From positions 124,001-188,000 of the forward strand of contig NZ_BDAY01000003.1 in the NCBI RefSeq assembly GCF_001612685.1: a stretch of 64,000 nucleotides of DNA, written 5' to 3'. This document shows, in pieces, positions 27,393-35,722 of this stretch (the first letter of the stretch is position 1; the number at the start of each line of letters is the position of its first letter). The position numbers and the translations under genes were made by a program. This DNA comes from Nocardia altamirensis NBRC 108246 (GTDB taxonomy: Bacteria > Actinomycetota > Actinomycetes > Mycobacteriales > Mycobacteriaceae). Under the pieces are notes generated by a model. That model was not told where the DNA came from, did not search any database, and saw only the letters and a list, made by a program, of their open reading frames with translations.

Positions 27393-28088
27393 TCAGCGCT
27401 GACTGGCCGAGCGTGATTCCTTCTCGGCGACCAACAGATACGCGACCATCAGTCGCTTGAGCTCGGAGACCGCCTCGGCATTGCTCTGCTCGTCCTGCAC
27501 CGAGAAGTTCAGCATCGAATACACGACGTGCACCAGCACCTCGGCCATCATGGTGCGCCGCGCCCGCGGGGTGCGCGGGGTCAGCGGCCGCAGCATCTGC
27601 GCGACGACCTCCGCGAACTCCTTCTCGTGGATGGCGCCGGTCGCGCGTGTCGACGGGGTGGACTGCATGGCGAGCCACACTTCGCGCCGCGACGGGTCGG
27701 TCATCCAGAGGTTCGCCATGTGATCGACGAACTGATTCATGTGCCGCAGCCAGTCCAGCGAAGGGATCTCGCCGTGGAAGTCGGCGAGCTCGCGCGAAAC
27801 GGCAACGAGGTCTTGTCGATTCAGCTCGCAGACGATGACGTATTTGTTGGCGAAGAATTGATAGAGCGTGCCGATGGGAACCTCGGCTCGCGCCGCCACC
27901 TCTTCACAGGTGAACGATTCGAACCCGACCTCGACGAGAAGTTCCCTTGACGCCTGTAAAAGCGCGTCGAACTTTCGTTTGCTGCGTTCCTGCGTCGGCC
28001 GTCGCCGCGGCATGAGCTCCTGTGGGTCGTCCTGCAGCTCCAACGCAGGGTCCAGCCGCTGTTTCCTGGCCTCCGCGCGTAGTTCCAC
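27393..28088 (-). CDS. TetR-family transcriptional regulator
   Basis: 231 residues from GTG 28088; an internal ATG giving MPRRRPTQERS is an alternative start 25 residues in. The TetR HTH is standard: ELLVEVGFESFTCEEVAARA, then EVPIGTLYQFFANKYVIVCE. The C-terminal ligand domain is all-helical with no ligand signature. It is divergent from the DUF7159-like membrane protein gene. It is not the FasR family: the sequence differs from the mycobacterial regulator throughout. Confidence 0.85.
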   Translation of the reverse strand: MELRAEARKQRLDPALELQDDPQELMPRRRPTQERSKRKFDALLQASRELLVEVGFESFTCEEVAARAEVPIGTLYQFFANKYVIVCELNRQDLVAVSRELADFHGEIPSLDWLRHMNQFVDHMANLWMTDPSRREVWLAMQSTPSTRATGAIHEKEFAEVVAQMLRPLTPRTPRARRTMMAEVLVHVVYSMLNFSVQDEQSNAEAVSELKRLMVAYLLVAEKESRSASQR

Positions 28089-28249
28089 ATATCCAGGCTA
28101 ACGGTATGGATACGCAGGCGACACGCGCACGGCATCTGCGTGTTCCGCTTCTGTCCGATTTCACTACCCATCCGGATCGAATATGGCACCGAACACATAC
28201 CGAGCGCGCGTGGCTTCGGACGCGCGAAAGGACCAGGAAGGCGCGATCA

Positions 28250-29542
28250 GTGGTAGCTCGATCAGTGGTAACTCTCGGCGTCTCCACCGAACGTGGCGCC
28301 GTGCACGCGGTAGCTTTCGCCGATACCGGCGCGAGGCTACCCGAGCGCGTGCTGCTGCATCGGGTGCAGCAGACGCACGGTGACACCAAGGCCGATGTGG
28401 CGGAAGCGGTCGAGACGGTGATGGATGAACTCGCCGCCGAGCTCGGCCCCGACCACGAGATCGCGGGTGCGGCGGTCACCTACCGGGACGCCGCCGAGCG
28501 CCGCGCGATCGTCACCCGCTTGGCGTCCGGACGGTGGCACACCGCCTCGCTCGTCTCGCCCAAGACCGCGCACCTCAGCGTGGCAGGCGTGATGAGCTGG
28601 CTCGACGAATTCGACGATCTGCTGATCTGCGAGATCGTGCCCGGTTATCAGGCATTCACGCTGATCGACCGTGGCCGTCGCCGGATCCTCGCCTCGCTCA
28701 GCCAGGCGGGCGGCGCGACGGCGGAGTCGCTCGGTGCCGCGGTGACGGCGGCATGGGACCAGTTCGAGGCCGCGGCGGTCCGGCCGGACGCCGTGGTGCT
28801 GATCGGGTCGGCCGCGAACAAACCCGCGGTGGTCGCGGCCGTCGACGGCTTCGGCGCGCCGGTGATCCCCAGCAAGACCGCGGCCGCCGGTGCGGCGGCC
28901 GGTGCCGCGCTGTACGCCATGGCCGACGTGGCCGGGGTCGGTGAGCCGGAGGAGCGGGTGCGGCGAGTGCGAGGTGGTACTGCGGTTTTCGCGGCGGCCA
29001 GCGTGCTCGCGGGTGGTTTGGTCGTCGGTGGGGTCTACGTGGCCGGTGGTTCGGCGCGGGTACCCGGCACCGTCGTCAGGGACGCCAACGTGACCGCTGA
29101 CGCCAAGGTGGTCCGCAGCGAGACCGGTGGCGCGGGCAAGCCGGGTGAGGGTCGCAACGGCGCCGATGGTGCGGTGTCGGACCGTAGGGCCCCGATCCAC
29201 GGGCCCACCGTGCCGGATCTGACGATCGTCACCATCGACGATCCGCTCGACGTCGGGCCGCAGTACACGGCCCAGCGGTGGGGCATCAGCCCGCAGGAGC
29301 AGCCGGAGGCGCTGGTGCCCGCCGAGCCGGCACGGGACGCCGAGACGAACGCGGCGGCGCCACTGTTTTCCGGCTCCGGCCTTCCTGCGCCGACCACCAA
29401 GGTCGGCGCGCCGAACGGGTCGTTGCTGTTCCCCGGCGAGAAGCCGCCGCCGGAAGCGTTCACCCCGGAGTCGTACACCTGGTGGGACAACCACTTCCGG
29501 ATGATGGTGCAGTGGGCGGCTCAGCAGTTGATGCCCACATAA
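28250..29542 (+). CDS. Membrane-anchored protein, DUF7159-like N-terminal domain
   Basis: 430 residues from GTG 28250, which has AGGAAGG upstream and leaves a 161-bp promoter region to the divergent TetR gene; the in-frame ATG 28106 would leave only 17 bp and add 48 basic residues. Residues 1-235 (VVTLGVSTERGAVHAVAF) look like the actin/Hsp70-like fold of the mycobacterial DUF7159 family. One membrane helix follows near 245-265 (AVFAAASVLAGGLVVGGVYV), then a Pro/Ala-rich exported tail ending in a Trp-containing segment. Family named from memory; function unknown, envelope-associated. Confidence 0.6.
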   Translation: MVARSVVTLGVSTERGAVHAVAFADTGARLPERVLLHRVQQTHGDTKADVAEAVETVMDELAAELGPDHEIAGAAVTYRDAAERRAIVTRLASGRWHTASLVSPKTAHLSVAGVMSWLDEFDDLLICEIVPGYQAFTLIDRGRRRILASLSQAGGATAESLGAAVTAAWDQFEAAAVRPDAVVLIGSAANKPAVVAAVDGFGAPVIPSKTAAAGAAAGAALYAMADVAGVGEPEERVRRVRGGTAVFAAASVLAGGLVVGGVYVAGGSARVPGTVVRDANVTADAKVVRSETGGAGKPGEGRNGADGAVSDRRAPIHGPTVPDLTIVTIDDPLDVGPQYTAQRWGISPQEQPEALVPAEPARDAETNAAAPLFSGSGLPAPTTKVGAPNGSLLFPGEKPPPEAFTPESYTWWDNHFRMMVQWAAQQLMPT

Positions 29543-29563
29543 CGCACGGTTCGTCCACGGACA

Positions 29564-29606
29564 ACCACGAGGCCCGGCACCCCCCTTCGGTGCCGGGCCT
29601 CGTGGT
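29564..29606. terminator. Strong bidirectional hairpin terminator
   Basis: An 18-bp perfect stem (outer bases ACCACGAGG and CCTCGTGGT) with a 7-base loop lies between the convergent stops at 29542 and 29610. No T-tract, but the stem is very stable. Confidence 0.7.
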
Positions 29607-29609
29607 CGA

Positions 29610-30410
29610 TCAGTGAGTTGTCTTGCGCCGGTACAGCACTCCGGCCGCGAGATAACCCACCGCGGCGATGCCCGCGCACCAGAGCACGGCAAGCAACGCG
29701 CTGTTGCCGATCGGGGTGCCCATGAGCAGTCCGCGCAATGTCTCGATCACCGGAGTCACCGGCTGGTTCTCGGCGAACCAGTGCAGGGCGGCAGGCATCG
29801 AATGCGGCGGCACGAAGGCGCTGCTCACGTACGGCAGGAACATGAAGAAGAAAGTGACGGCGTTGGCGGCTTCCGGATTCTTCGCCAGCAATCCGAGCGC
29901 GGCCGCCAGCCAGGACAGCGCGAGCACGAACAGCGCGATGACGCCATAGGCGGCCAGCCAGCACAGCGGGTCGCCGGTCGGCCGGAAGCCCGTCACGAGC
30001 GCAACCAAGATCACCAAGGTGGTGGTGATCAGATTGCGCAGCAGGCTTTCGGCCACATGCCCGGTCAGCACCGACGAGCGAGCGACCGCCATGGTGCGGA
30101 AACGATCGATGATGCCGTTGGAGAGATCGGTGGACAGGCTGACCGCCGTTGTCGCCGAACCGAATCCGGCACACAGCAGGATGATGCCAGGCACGACGTA
30201 GTCGATGTACTTGCCGCCGACGTTCATCGCGCCGCCGAATACGTAGGTGAACATCAGCAGGATCATGATCGGCACCGCGATGGTCATGATCACCGTGTCC
30301 GGACTGCGCAGGGTGTGCCGCAGGTTGCGGCTCAACATGGTGGCCGAGTCCTGCGCGGAACGGGTCAGCGCGGCAAGCGGATCGACGGCCTGCCTGGTGG
30401 AAATCGTCAC
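29610..30410 (-). CDS. ABC-2 type efflux permease (DrrB-like)
   Basis: 266 residues with six predicted membrane helices, the first near VIMTIAVPIMILLMFTYVFG. A family signature region runs from LSTDLSNGIIDRFRTMAVAR to VLTGHVAESLLRN, characteristic of ABC-2 permeases of daunorubicin-resistance type. It pairs with the ATPase encoded immediately upstream, the two genes overlapping by 4 bases (ATGA). The pair probably exports a hydrophobic drug or lipid. Confidence 0.9.
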   Translation of the reverse strand: MTISTRQAVDPLAALTRSAQDSATMLSRNLRHTLRSPDTVIMTIAVPIMILLMFTYVFGGAMNVGGKYIDYVVPGIILLCAGFGSATTAVSLSTDLSNGIIDRFRTMAVARSSVLTGHVAESLLRNLITTTLVILVALVTGFRPTGDPLCWLAAYGVIALFVLALSWLAAALGLLAKNPEAANAVTFFFMFLPYVSSAFVPPHSMPAALHWFAENQPVTPVIETLRGLLMGTPIGNSALLAVLWCAGIAAVGYLAAGVLYRRKTTH

Positions 30411-31363
30411 TGTGCCGCTACTTTCTCGGTGGTGGGGTGCCCGGTGAGCGCGAAGAACACGTCATCGAGGTCGGGGGTGTGGATGGCGAGGTCGTCGATC
30501 GCGATCGCCTGATCCTCGAACCGATCCAGCAGGTGTTTGACGGTGCCGACACTGCCGTCGGACGGGATCTGCAGCAGCAACTGCTCGACGTCGATCGTGG
30601 CGTCGGGCACCGCCTGCGCGGCGGCGGCCAGGCCGTGCCGATCGGCGAACCGGAGTTGGATATGACCGCCGGGCGCGAGCCGTTTCAGGTCGTCCGGCGT
30701 GCCGTCGGCGACGATCTTTCCGTTGTGCAGCACCGCGATTCGATCGGCGAGCTGGTCGGCTTCCTCGAGATACTGGGTGGTGAGGAAGATCGTCACGCCG
30801 TCCGCGACCAGGTTCCGGATCACCTGCCACAGCTCGCGGCGGCTGCGCGGGTCGAGGCCGGTGGTCGGTTCGTCGAGGAAGATGATGCTCGGGTCGCCCA
30901 TCAGGCTCATGGCCAGGTCGAGGCGGCGGCGCATGCCGCCCGAATAGGTCGCGACGCGGGCATCCGCCGCGTCGGTGAGGTCGAATTGTGCCAGGAGACG
31001 GGCGGTTCGGCGCTGAGCCTCCGGCTTGGGCAGGTGCAGGAGCCGTCCCATCAGCCGGAGATTTTCGGCGCCGGTCAGCACGTCGTCGACCGCCGAGTAC
31101 TGGCCGGTGACTCCGATGAGGCGGCGGACAGCGTCGGCCTCGTGCGCCAGATCGTGCCCGGCGATGCGGATCTCGCCGCTGTCCGCGCTGGTCAGGGTGG
31201 CGAGGATGCGCACGATCGTGGTTTTGCCCGCGCCGTTGGGGCCGAGCAACGAGAAGACCGTTCCCGGTGCGACCTCGAGGTCAACGCCGGCCAGCACGGT
31301 CTTGTCGCCGAAGGCTTTGGTCAGCCCGCTGATACTGACGGCGGGGTTGGATGGGAGTGTCAT
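30407..31363 (-). CDS. ABC transporter ATP-binding protein (DrrA-like)
   Basis: 318 residues from ATG 31363. Walker A GPNGAGKT at 41-48, ABC signature YSGGMRRRLDLA, Walker B IIFLDEPTTGLD, and the C-terminal extension of about 90 residues typical of DrrA/NatA proteins. With the adjacent permease it forms an efflux pump. It is divergent from a TetR gene, and the 99-bp gap between them contains an inverted repeat, so ligand-induced derepression is likely. Confidence 0.92.
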   Translation of the reverse strand: MTLPSNPAVSISGLTKAFGDKTVLAGVDLEVAPGTVFSLLGPNGAGKTTIVRILATLTSADSGEIRIAGHDLAHEADAVRRLIGVTGQYSAVDDVLTGAENLRLMGRLLHLPKPEAQRRTARLLAQFDLTDAADARVATYSGGMRRRLDLAMSLMGDPSIIFLDEPTTGLDPRSRRELWQVIRNLVADGVTIFLTTQYLEEADQLADRIAVLHNGKIVADGTPDDLKRLAPGGHIQLRFADRHGLAAAAQAVPDATIDVEQLLLQIPSDGSVGTVKHLLDRFEDQAIAIDDLAIHTPDLDDVFFALTGHPTTEKVAAQ

Positions 31364-31393
31364 GGTGTCCTCGGTGAGAAACTGTGTATGCCT

Positions 31394-31406
31394 TAAACTT
31401 GGTTTA
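31394..31406. promoter_or_regulatory. Small palindrome in the divergent ABC/TetR promoter
   Basis: TAAAC, TTG, GTTTA: 5-bp perfect arms in an AT-rich patch that also contains TATATAGTAC, between the ATPase start (31363) and the TetR start (31463). This is a likely TetR operator overlapping the promoters. Confidence 0.5.
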
Positions 31407-31462
31407 TATAGTACGCAGTTTTTGCCGAGAGGGAAGAGGCATCGAGAGGAAGGGGCGACCCG

Positions 31463-32209
31463 ATGGAAACGCCGGACGCCGATGGGCCGCTGGCCAAGGC
31501 TTTCGCGCTGATGTGGGGTCTGGACGAGCCGGGAACCCGCGGACCCAAGCGCGGGCTGAGTCTGGATCAGGTGATCGACGCGGCGATCGAAGTGGCCGAT
31601 GCCGAAGGGGCAGCGGCACTCTCGATGAGCCGGGTCGCCAAACATCTCGGCTTCACCACCATGTCGCTCTACCGGTACGTGGACAGCAAGGACACGCTGC
31701 TTGCGCTGGTGTCGGATCGCGCGATCGGCCTGCCGCCCGAACTGCCGGTCGGCGGCGAGTGGCGGGCCGGGATCGAGGCGTGGGCGTGGGCGGTCTCCCA
31801 ATCGATCCGACGGCACCCGTGGTTCCTCGACCTGCCGCTGTCCACGCCGCCGATGGGGCCGTACAACATGGCGTGGCTCGATCGCGGTCTCGCCATGTTC
31901 GCCGACACCGCAGTGCCGGAATCAATCAAACTGCAGCTGGTGATGAATGTTTCGCTCTACATGATCGGCCGCATGCGGGTGGGCCGCGAGATGGCCGTCG
32001 ACGACGACAACGACGAGTTCCCGGCTCTGCTGAGCCGAGTACTTGACCCGCAGCGCTTCCCGGCATTGACGCAGGCCCTCAACGCACAGGCCTTCGACGA
32101 AGCCTTCGAGGACGACATCGAAGAATGGGACGCCGATCTCCGCTTCGGACTCGACCGTCTCCTCGACGGCTACGAAACCTTCATCCGCTCCTTCGACCAG
32201 CGGTCCTAG
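31463..32209 (+). CDS. TetR/AcrR-family regulator of the adjacent ABC pump
   Basis: 248 residues from ATG 31463 with GAGAGGAAGGGG just upstream. HTH: LSMSRVAKHLGFTTMSLYRY, then VDSKDTLLALVSD. A tetracycline-repressor-type C-terminal domain follows. The basic N-terminus GTRGPKRGLSLDQVIDAAIE is typical of this subfamily, which usually sits divergently beside DrrAB-like pumps, as here. Confidence 0.9.
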   Translation: METPDADGPLAKAFALMWGLDEPGTRGPKRGLSLDQVIDAAIEVADAEGAAALSMSRVAKHLGFTTMSLYRYVDSKDTLLALVSDRAIGLPPELPVGGEWRAGIEAWAWAVSQSIRRHPWFLDLPLSTPPMGPYNMAWLDRGLAMFADTAVPESIKLQLVMNVSLYMIGRMRVGREMAVDDDNDEFPALLSRVLDPQRFPALTQALNAQAFDEAFEDDIEEWDADLRFGLDRLLDGYETFIRSFDQRS

Positions 32210-32265
32210 ATCGACTGGTCCAGGGCAATTCGGCGACATGGACTGGATGCCCCTCGACAACGTGA

Positions 32266-32300
32266 ACCGCGCTCGTCGATACAGCGACAACGAGCGCGGT
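32266..32300. terminator. Hairpin between convergent genes
   Basis: ACCGCGCTCGT and ACGAGCGCGGT form an 11-bp perfect stem with a 13-base loop between the TetR stop (32209) and the end of the small exported gene (32317). Confidence 0.5.
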
Positions 32301-32316
32301 CTCACCCTCCGATGGT

Positions 32317-32541
32317 TTACCAGGTTCCGCAGAGCTCCGGGCTCGGCGCAAAGCCGGTAGTGAGGTTGTGCAACAAGCAAAGCAGCCCTTTCGTCGAGCT
32401 CCCTGTCCCCTGCTCGCTACTGCCCGTTCCCCGCTCACCAACCTCAATGGTGTTGTCGGCCATCGCGATCGGTGCGCCCACTGTCGCCATCACGCAGGCA
32501 CCAGCCACCAGCACCCCCGCCATCGCACGTCGAATACGCAT
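32317..32541 (-). CDS. Small exported protein (74 aa)
   Basis: A clear signal peptide, MRIRRAMAGVLVAGACVMAT followed by VGAPIAMA, with cleavage after AMA near residue 28. The mature part is about 46 residues. It contains two near-repeats of GTGSS and ends with a Cys-bounded segment CLLHNLTTGFAPSPELC that may form one disulfide. It resembles the many small secreted proteins of Nocardia in style but not any family I know. It is well separated from its neighbours. Confidence 0.55.
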   Translation of the reverse strand: MRIRRAMAGVLVAGACVMATVGAPIAMADNTIEVGERGTGSSEQGTGSSTKGLLCLLHNLTTGFAPSPELCGTW

Positions 32542-32732
32542 AATCCCTGTCCTTTTCGATCCATAGATCCCGACCGAGAACAGTCAACGACGACGACACC
32601 ATCCAGACCAGACAGATATTGCAGCGCCCCCGATCCCTTGGGCCCACCAACCCCCCTTCGTCCGGCATCATATCCACCAGTGGGACAACCGCTTCCGGCG
32701 ATGTTGCAGCGGTCGACGGCTCGCGCTAGATA

Positions 32733-33527
32733 TCACGTCTCGCCGAGCCGCCGCACGGGTCGTTGCGTGTACGGGGTGCGGACGGTCGCTGCCAGTGCAT
32801 CCTGGGCTCGCTGGCGCAATTCTGGCGGTATAGCCAACCATGATCTATGCACCGGGTTGTTCAACCGGGTCGCGAGAGTTTGTACTCGCCGGAAGTCGCT
32901 GCCAGACATTTCCTCGGCATACGCGCGTGGATTGGCGATCGCACAAGCCAGCACGGCCGCATCGTCGAGATGGCGGTCACGGTCACGTGAATCCTCCAGG
33001 TAGGCAGCACCTTTGAGTACCAGTGCGCCGAGGACGTTGGGCACACTCACGGTGATGATGCGCCCTTCGGATACCTCGATATCGCAGTTGACGGTTTTAC
33101 GGAGTGCTGAAGTTCCGGCGGGAATGCGAAAAACTTCATGTCCTGCCACGGTAGGGCGGTGACTCGGCGCCAGATGGTCGGCAATCATGACATCGATCTG
33201 CTGAGGTCCGCGAAGGAATCGGTGCACAGGAGCATCGCGTTCGGTCGGAATGCAAAGCTGATAGCCGACCGACTCCAAGGCATATCGGGCCTGGCCGAAT
33301 GTCGTTGCGCCAGTCTCGATGTGCAGGACCATGTCGATGTCGATCGTCGCCCTGTTGATCGGCAGGTCGGCATGTACGGCGTGGATCTGGATCATCAGGC
33401 CACCGACCAATGTCCAGAGATGGCCGGGGAAAATCGAGACAAGTTCGGCCACCTGAGGCCACGGTGGGCCCCAACCTCCGACCGGTGTTGGTATCTGCCA
33501 GCGGATTCGGCGGTGACTATCGGTCAC
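32733..33527 (-). CDS. AbiEii/AbiGii-type nucleotidyltransferase toxin
   Basis: 264 residues from GTG 33527, overlapping the end of the upstream HTH gene by 11 bases; a further upstream ATG at 33584 is possible. The nucleotidyltransferase signature is present: LVGGLMIQIHAVHADLPINR followed by TIDIDMVL (G-G ... D-x-D), with a third acidic position in QQIDVMIAD. Members of this superfamily act as toxins by adding nucleotides to tRNA or other targets and pair with an upstream HTH antitoxin in bicistronic operons. The gene order and overlap here fit that plan exactly. Confidence 0.72.
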   Translation of the reverse strand: MTDSHRRIRWQIPTPVGGWGPPWPQVAELVSIFPGHLWTLVGGLMIQIHAVHADLPINRATIDIDMVLHIETGATTFGQARYALESVGYQLCIPTERDAPVHRFLRGPQQIDVMIADHLAPSHRPTVAGHEVFRIPAGTSALRKTVNCDIEVSEGRIITVSVPNVLGALVLKGAAYLEDSRDRDRHLDDAAVLACAIANPRAYAEEMSGSDFRRVQTLATRLNNPVHRSWLAIPPELRQRAQDALAATVRTPYTQRPVRRLGET

Positions 33528-34212
33528 GGTGATGTATTCCCTCGAGCAGAGTGGTGAGTTCGTGGTGGCCGGCCCGGTGCTCACGAGTGTTGAGCGACTC
33601 GGTCAGATCGACGGCGACAGCCGCCCATGGGGCACCGCCGCCGACGAATGCTTCTTCGAAAGTTGTTGCGCGGAGGACTATCTCGCCTGCGGGGTCGGGA
33701 ATCAGGTCGAAATGGTCGACCAGGGCCGCCAGCTCCGTTGCCGGCACATAGCCATCGACTCCGGTTGTCTCGGACGTCAATTCGAGGCGTTGCCAGTACG
33801 GATGCCGGGTCGCGGATGCTCCAGTCAATGCGACATCGGCTCGTAGGTTGTGCACCGCGACCGGGTCGCCCCGGAAGCGATGGGTGGTAGCGCGGTTGTC
33901 CGTGAGGTGCGCCAGCTCGTCCGCATCCATCCTGCGAAGCCGATGGGTGAGTCGGGTCCGTTCGGCAGGCGACACCCACGCGGGATCGGAACCGGACAGC
34001 AATGTCAGCGCGGCCCATGCCATGCGCTGAGTCCATATCCGTCCCGGGTGTCTGCGCTGCCGAACGAGCCGATGGACCGAGCTCGCGTCGACCAGCAGTG
34101 TCCGCCCGACACGTCGAACTACGTCGAGTTGACCGGCGGATGCCATGCGCGCAACCTGCCGGGGCGTGACTTCCAGCAGCTCGGCAGCCTGCGCTGTCGT
34201 CATCTCACTCAT
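33517..34212 (-). CDS. HTH antitoxin-like protein of an AbiEi/AbiEii-type pair
   Basis: 231 residues from ATG 34212 (MSEMTTAQAAELLEVTPRQV); TTG 34230 would place the operator inside the gene. An excisionase/MerR-like winged helix occupies residues 1-55 (LDVVRRVGRTLLVDASSVHR), followed by an about 170-residue domain without recognised motifs, probably toxin-binding. It is the first gene of the two-gene operon and carries a large palindrome immediately before its start, as expected of a self-repressing antitoxin. Confidence 0.65.
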   Translation of the reverse strand: MSEMTTAQAAELLEVTPRQVARMASAGQLDVVRRVGRTLLVDASSVHRLVRQRRHPGRIWTQRMAWAALTLLSGSDPAWVSPAERTRLTHRLRRMDADELAHLTDNRATTHRFRGDPVAVHNLRADVALTGASATRHPYWQRLELTSETTGVDGYVPATELAALVDHFDLIPDPAGEIVLRATTFEEAFVGGGAPWAAVAVDLTESLNTREHRAGHHELTTLLEGIHHRDR

Positions 34213-34244
34213 ACACATATAGTCTCTCAAGCGACTATATGTGT
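34213..34244. promoter_or_regulatory. Perfect palindrome abutting the antitoxin start codon
   Basis: ACACATATAGTC and GACTATATGTGT are perfect 12-bp arms with an 8-base spacer, ending one base before the antitoxin ATG. It is AT-rich in a GC-rich genome, so it probably overlaps the promoter. No ribosome site fits between it and the ATG, so a leaderless transcript is likely. Confidence 0.7.
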
Positions 34245-34301
34245 AAATAGATAATGCTCAGTGGCTAAATTGTGGCGAGCTGTTCCCGGCCTCTGCCGCG
34301 A

Positions 34302-34805
34302 CTATACCGACAGGTCGCGGCGGAGTTTGGCTACGTGGCCGGTGGCTCGGACGTTGTATTGGGCGACCTCGATTTTGCCGGTTTCGTCGACGAGGAAGGT
34401 GGAGCGGATGACGCCGGTGACGGTTTTGCCGTACATGGTTTTCTCGCCGAACGCGCCCCATGCGGTGAGCACGGTCCGATCCGGGTCCGAGAGCAGCGGG
34501 AAGGTCAGCTTCTCGGCGTCGCGGAACTTGGCGAGCTTGGCTGGCTTGTCCGGCGAGATGCCGAGCACGTCGATTCCTGCACCGTCGAGCTCGGCGAGGT
34601 TGTCGCGGAAGTCGCAGGCCTGTTTGGTGCAGCCGGGGGTGCTCGCGGCGGGGTAGAAGTAAACGATCACCTTGCGGCCGCGGTAGTCGGCGAGCGAGAC
34701 GTCCTTGCCGTCGGCGTCCGGGAGCGTGAAGTCGGGGGCGGTGTCACCCGGGGAGAGTCGTTGGGTATCGGTCACGTCCTGCACGGTAACCGAAGGCTCG
34801 GACAT
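34302..34805 (-). CDS. bcp: Thioredoxin-dependent peroxiredoxin (BCP/PrxQ)
   Basis: 167 residues from ATG 34805. It has the thioredoxin-fold peroxiredoxin core APDFTLPDADGKDVSLADYR, then YFYPAASTPGCTKQACDFRD with the peroxidatic Cys59 and resolving Cys64 four residues later, the atypical two-Cys PrxQ pattern. It reduces hydrogen peroxide and organic hydroperoxides in the cytosol. In mycobacteria bcp also lies close to fas-acpS, supporting vertical inheritance of this segment. Confidence 0.93.
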   Translation of the reverse strand: MSEPSVTVQDVTDTQRLSPGDTAPDFTLPDADGKDVSLADYRGRKVIVYFYPAASTPGCTKQACDFRDNLAELDGAGIDVLGISPDKPAKLAKFRDAEKLTFPLLSDPDRTVLTAWGAFGEKTMYGKTVTGVIRSTFLVDETGKIEVAQYNVRATGHVAKLRRDLSV

Positions 34806-35010
34806 GGTGCGCACGGACGGAACGACACTGTGTGGACCGACAGGCAGGCCTCGAATCCGGCACCGGATCACTGTGTGGACGGACAGCTCGCCGGACTACT
34901 TCGCGTGGACCGATAGACTCGTCCGGGAGCTGAGGGTGACCGTGCGAAGGCCGAGGACGCACCGCGATTCGAGCCCTGGGCGCGGCACATCAAATACAGG
35001 AGGCCTGAAC

Positions 35011-35232
35011 GTGGCAAGGGATACCGAGCGGATCGAGCAGGAGATCGAGGCCGCGCGCACACAGCTGGCGAGCACGCTCGACGAACTCGCGGTGCGCGCC
35101 GATCCGCAGCGGATCGCGAGCGACAGCAAGCAGATCGTGCTGCGGAAGTTGAACGAGCCGAAGGTGAAGTACAGCCTGATCGGCGCGGCCGCGCTGGTGT
35201 TCGGGCTGATCCTGCTCAAGATCTTCCGCTGA
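35011..35232 (+). CDS. DUF3618 small membrane protein
   Basis: 73 residues from GTG 35011 with CAGGAGG at 34997-35003. The N-terminal half is a charged helix (ARDTERIEQEIEAARTQLA, then STLDELAVRADP) and the C-terminal half one membrane helix (YSLIGAAALVFGLILLKIF). This is the actinobacterial DUF3618 family; the homologue in M. tuberculosis is also the neighbour of bcp. Function unknown. A strong terminator follows 14 bases after the stop. Confidence 0.85.
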   Translation: MARDTERIEQEIEAARTQLASTLDELAVRADPQRIASDSKQIVLRKLNEPKVKYSLIGAAALVFGLILLKIFR

Positions 35233-35246
35233 GCTAGCGCAAACAG

Positions 35247-35287
35247 CAGAACACCCGGTGTGCGATCACACCGGGTGTTCTGTTTTT
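35247..35287. terminator. Intrinsic terminator
   Basis: A perfect 16-bp stem (CAGAACACCCGGTGTG and its complement) with loop CGAT, followed by TTTTT. It lies between the convergent DUF3618 and Excalibur genes and, with AAAC on the other side, may serve both. Confidence 0.9.
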
Positions 35288-35294
35288 ACGGCGG

Positions 35295-35588
35295 TCAGAC
35301 CGTGGGGCAGGCGAACCCGTCGCCGTCTGGGTCCAGGTGCGGGCCGTAGCCCGGTTCGCCCCGAAAAAGCGGTGCCCGCCCGGCATTCCTGGCGGCGTCA
35401 CAGTTGGCGAAGGCGCCGCCTGCCGAACCGGTCTGGGTCAGACCGGCCGATCCGGTTGCGGCCGAGCCGGTGTCGACGGCGGACGAGCCGGTTCCTGCGG
35501 AACCTGAGGGCTGGGCCAGCGCGGCCGGCGCCGCTAGGAGGGTCAGTCCCGCGACGGCAAAGCTGAGGGTGAGCCGGCGAACGTTCAT
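35295..35588 (-). CDS. Secreted Excalibur calcium-binding-domain protein
   Basis: 97 residues from ATG 35588 (MNVRRLTLSFAVAGLTLLAA signal peptide, cleavage after ALA near 25). A Ser/Gly/Thr/Ala-rich spacer with repeated TGSA units leads to a C-terminal Excalibur domain: FANCDAARNAGRAP, then the DPDGDGFAC loop with the conserved DxDxDG calcium ligands and two cysteines. It is presumably extracellular or wall-associated; function unknown. Confidence 0.85.
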   Translation of the reverse strand: MNVRRLTLSFAVAGLTLLAAPAALAQPSGSAGTGSSAVDTGSAATGSAGLTQTGSAGGAFANCDAARNAGRAPLFRGEPGYGPHLDPDGDGFACPTV

Positions 35589-35722
35589 GTATTCCTCTAG
35601 ATAGTTGCTGCGGTGGATAGGCGTCCGACCGGACGCCGCATCCACTGTTGTGACGGCTCGCCCTCTTGTCAACTGCGTCACCCGAGAACTAGGGCATTAG
35701 GGGATCGGTGCCTGGCGGCGAT

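Noticed and set aside
27393..28088. TetR gene near fas as FasR
   Set aside because: Its sequence does not resemble mycobacterial FasR, and in mycobacteria fasR is not next to fas.
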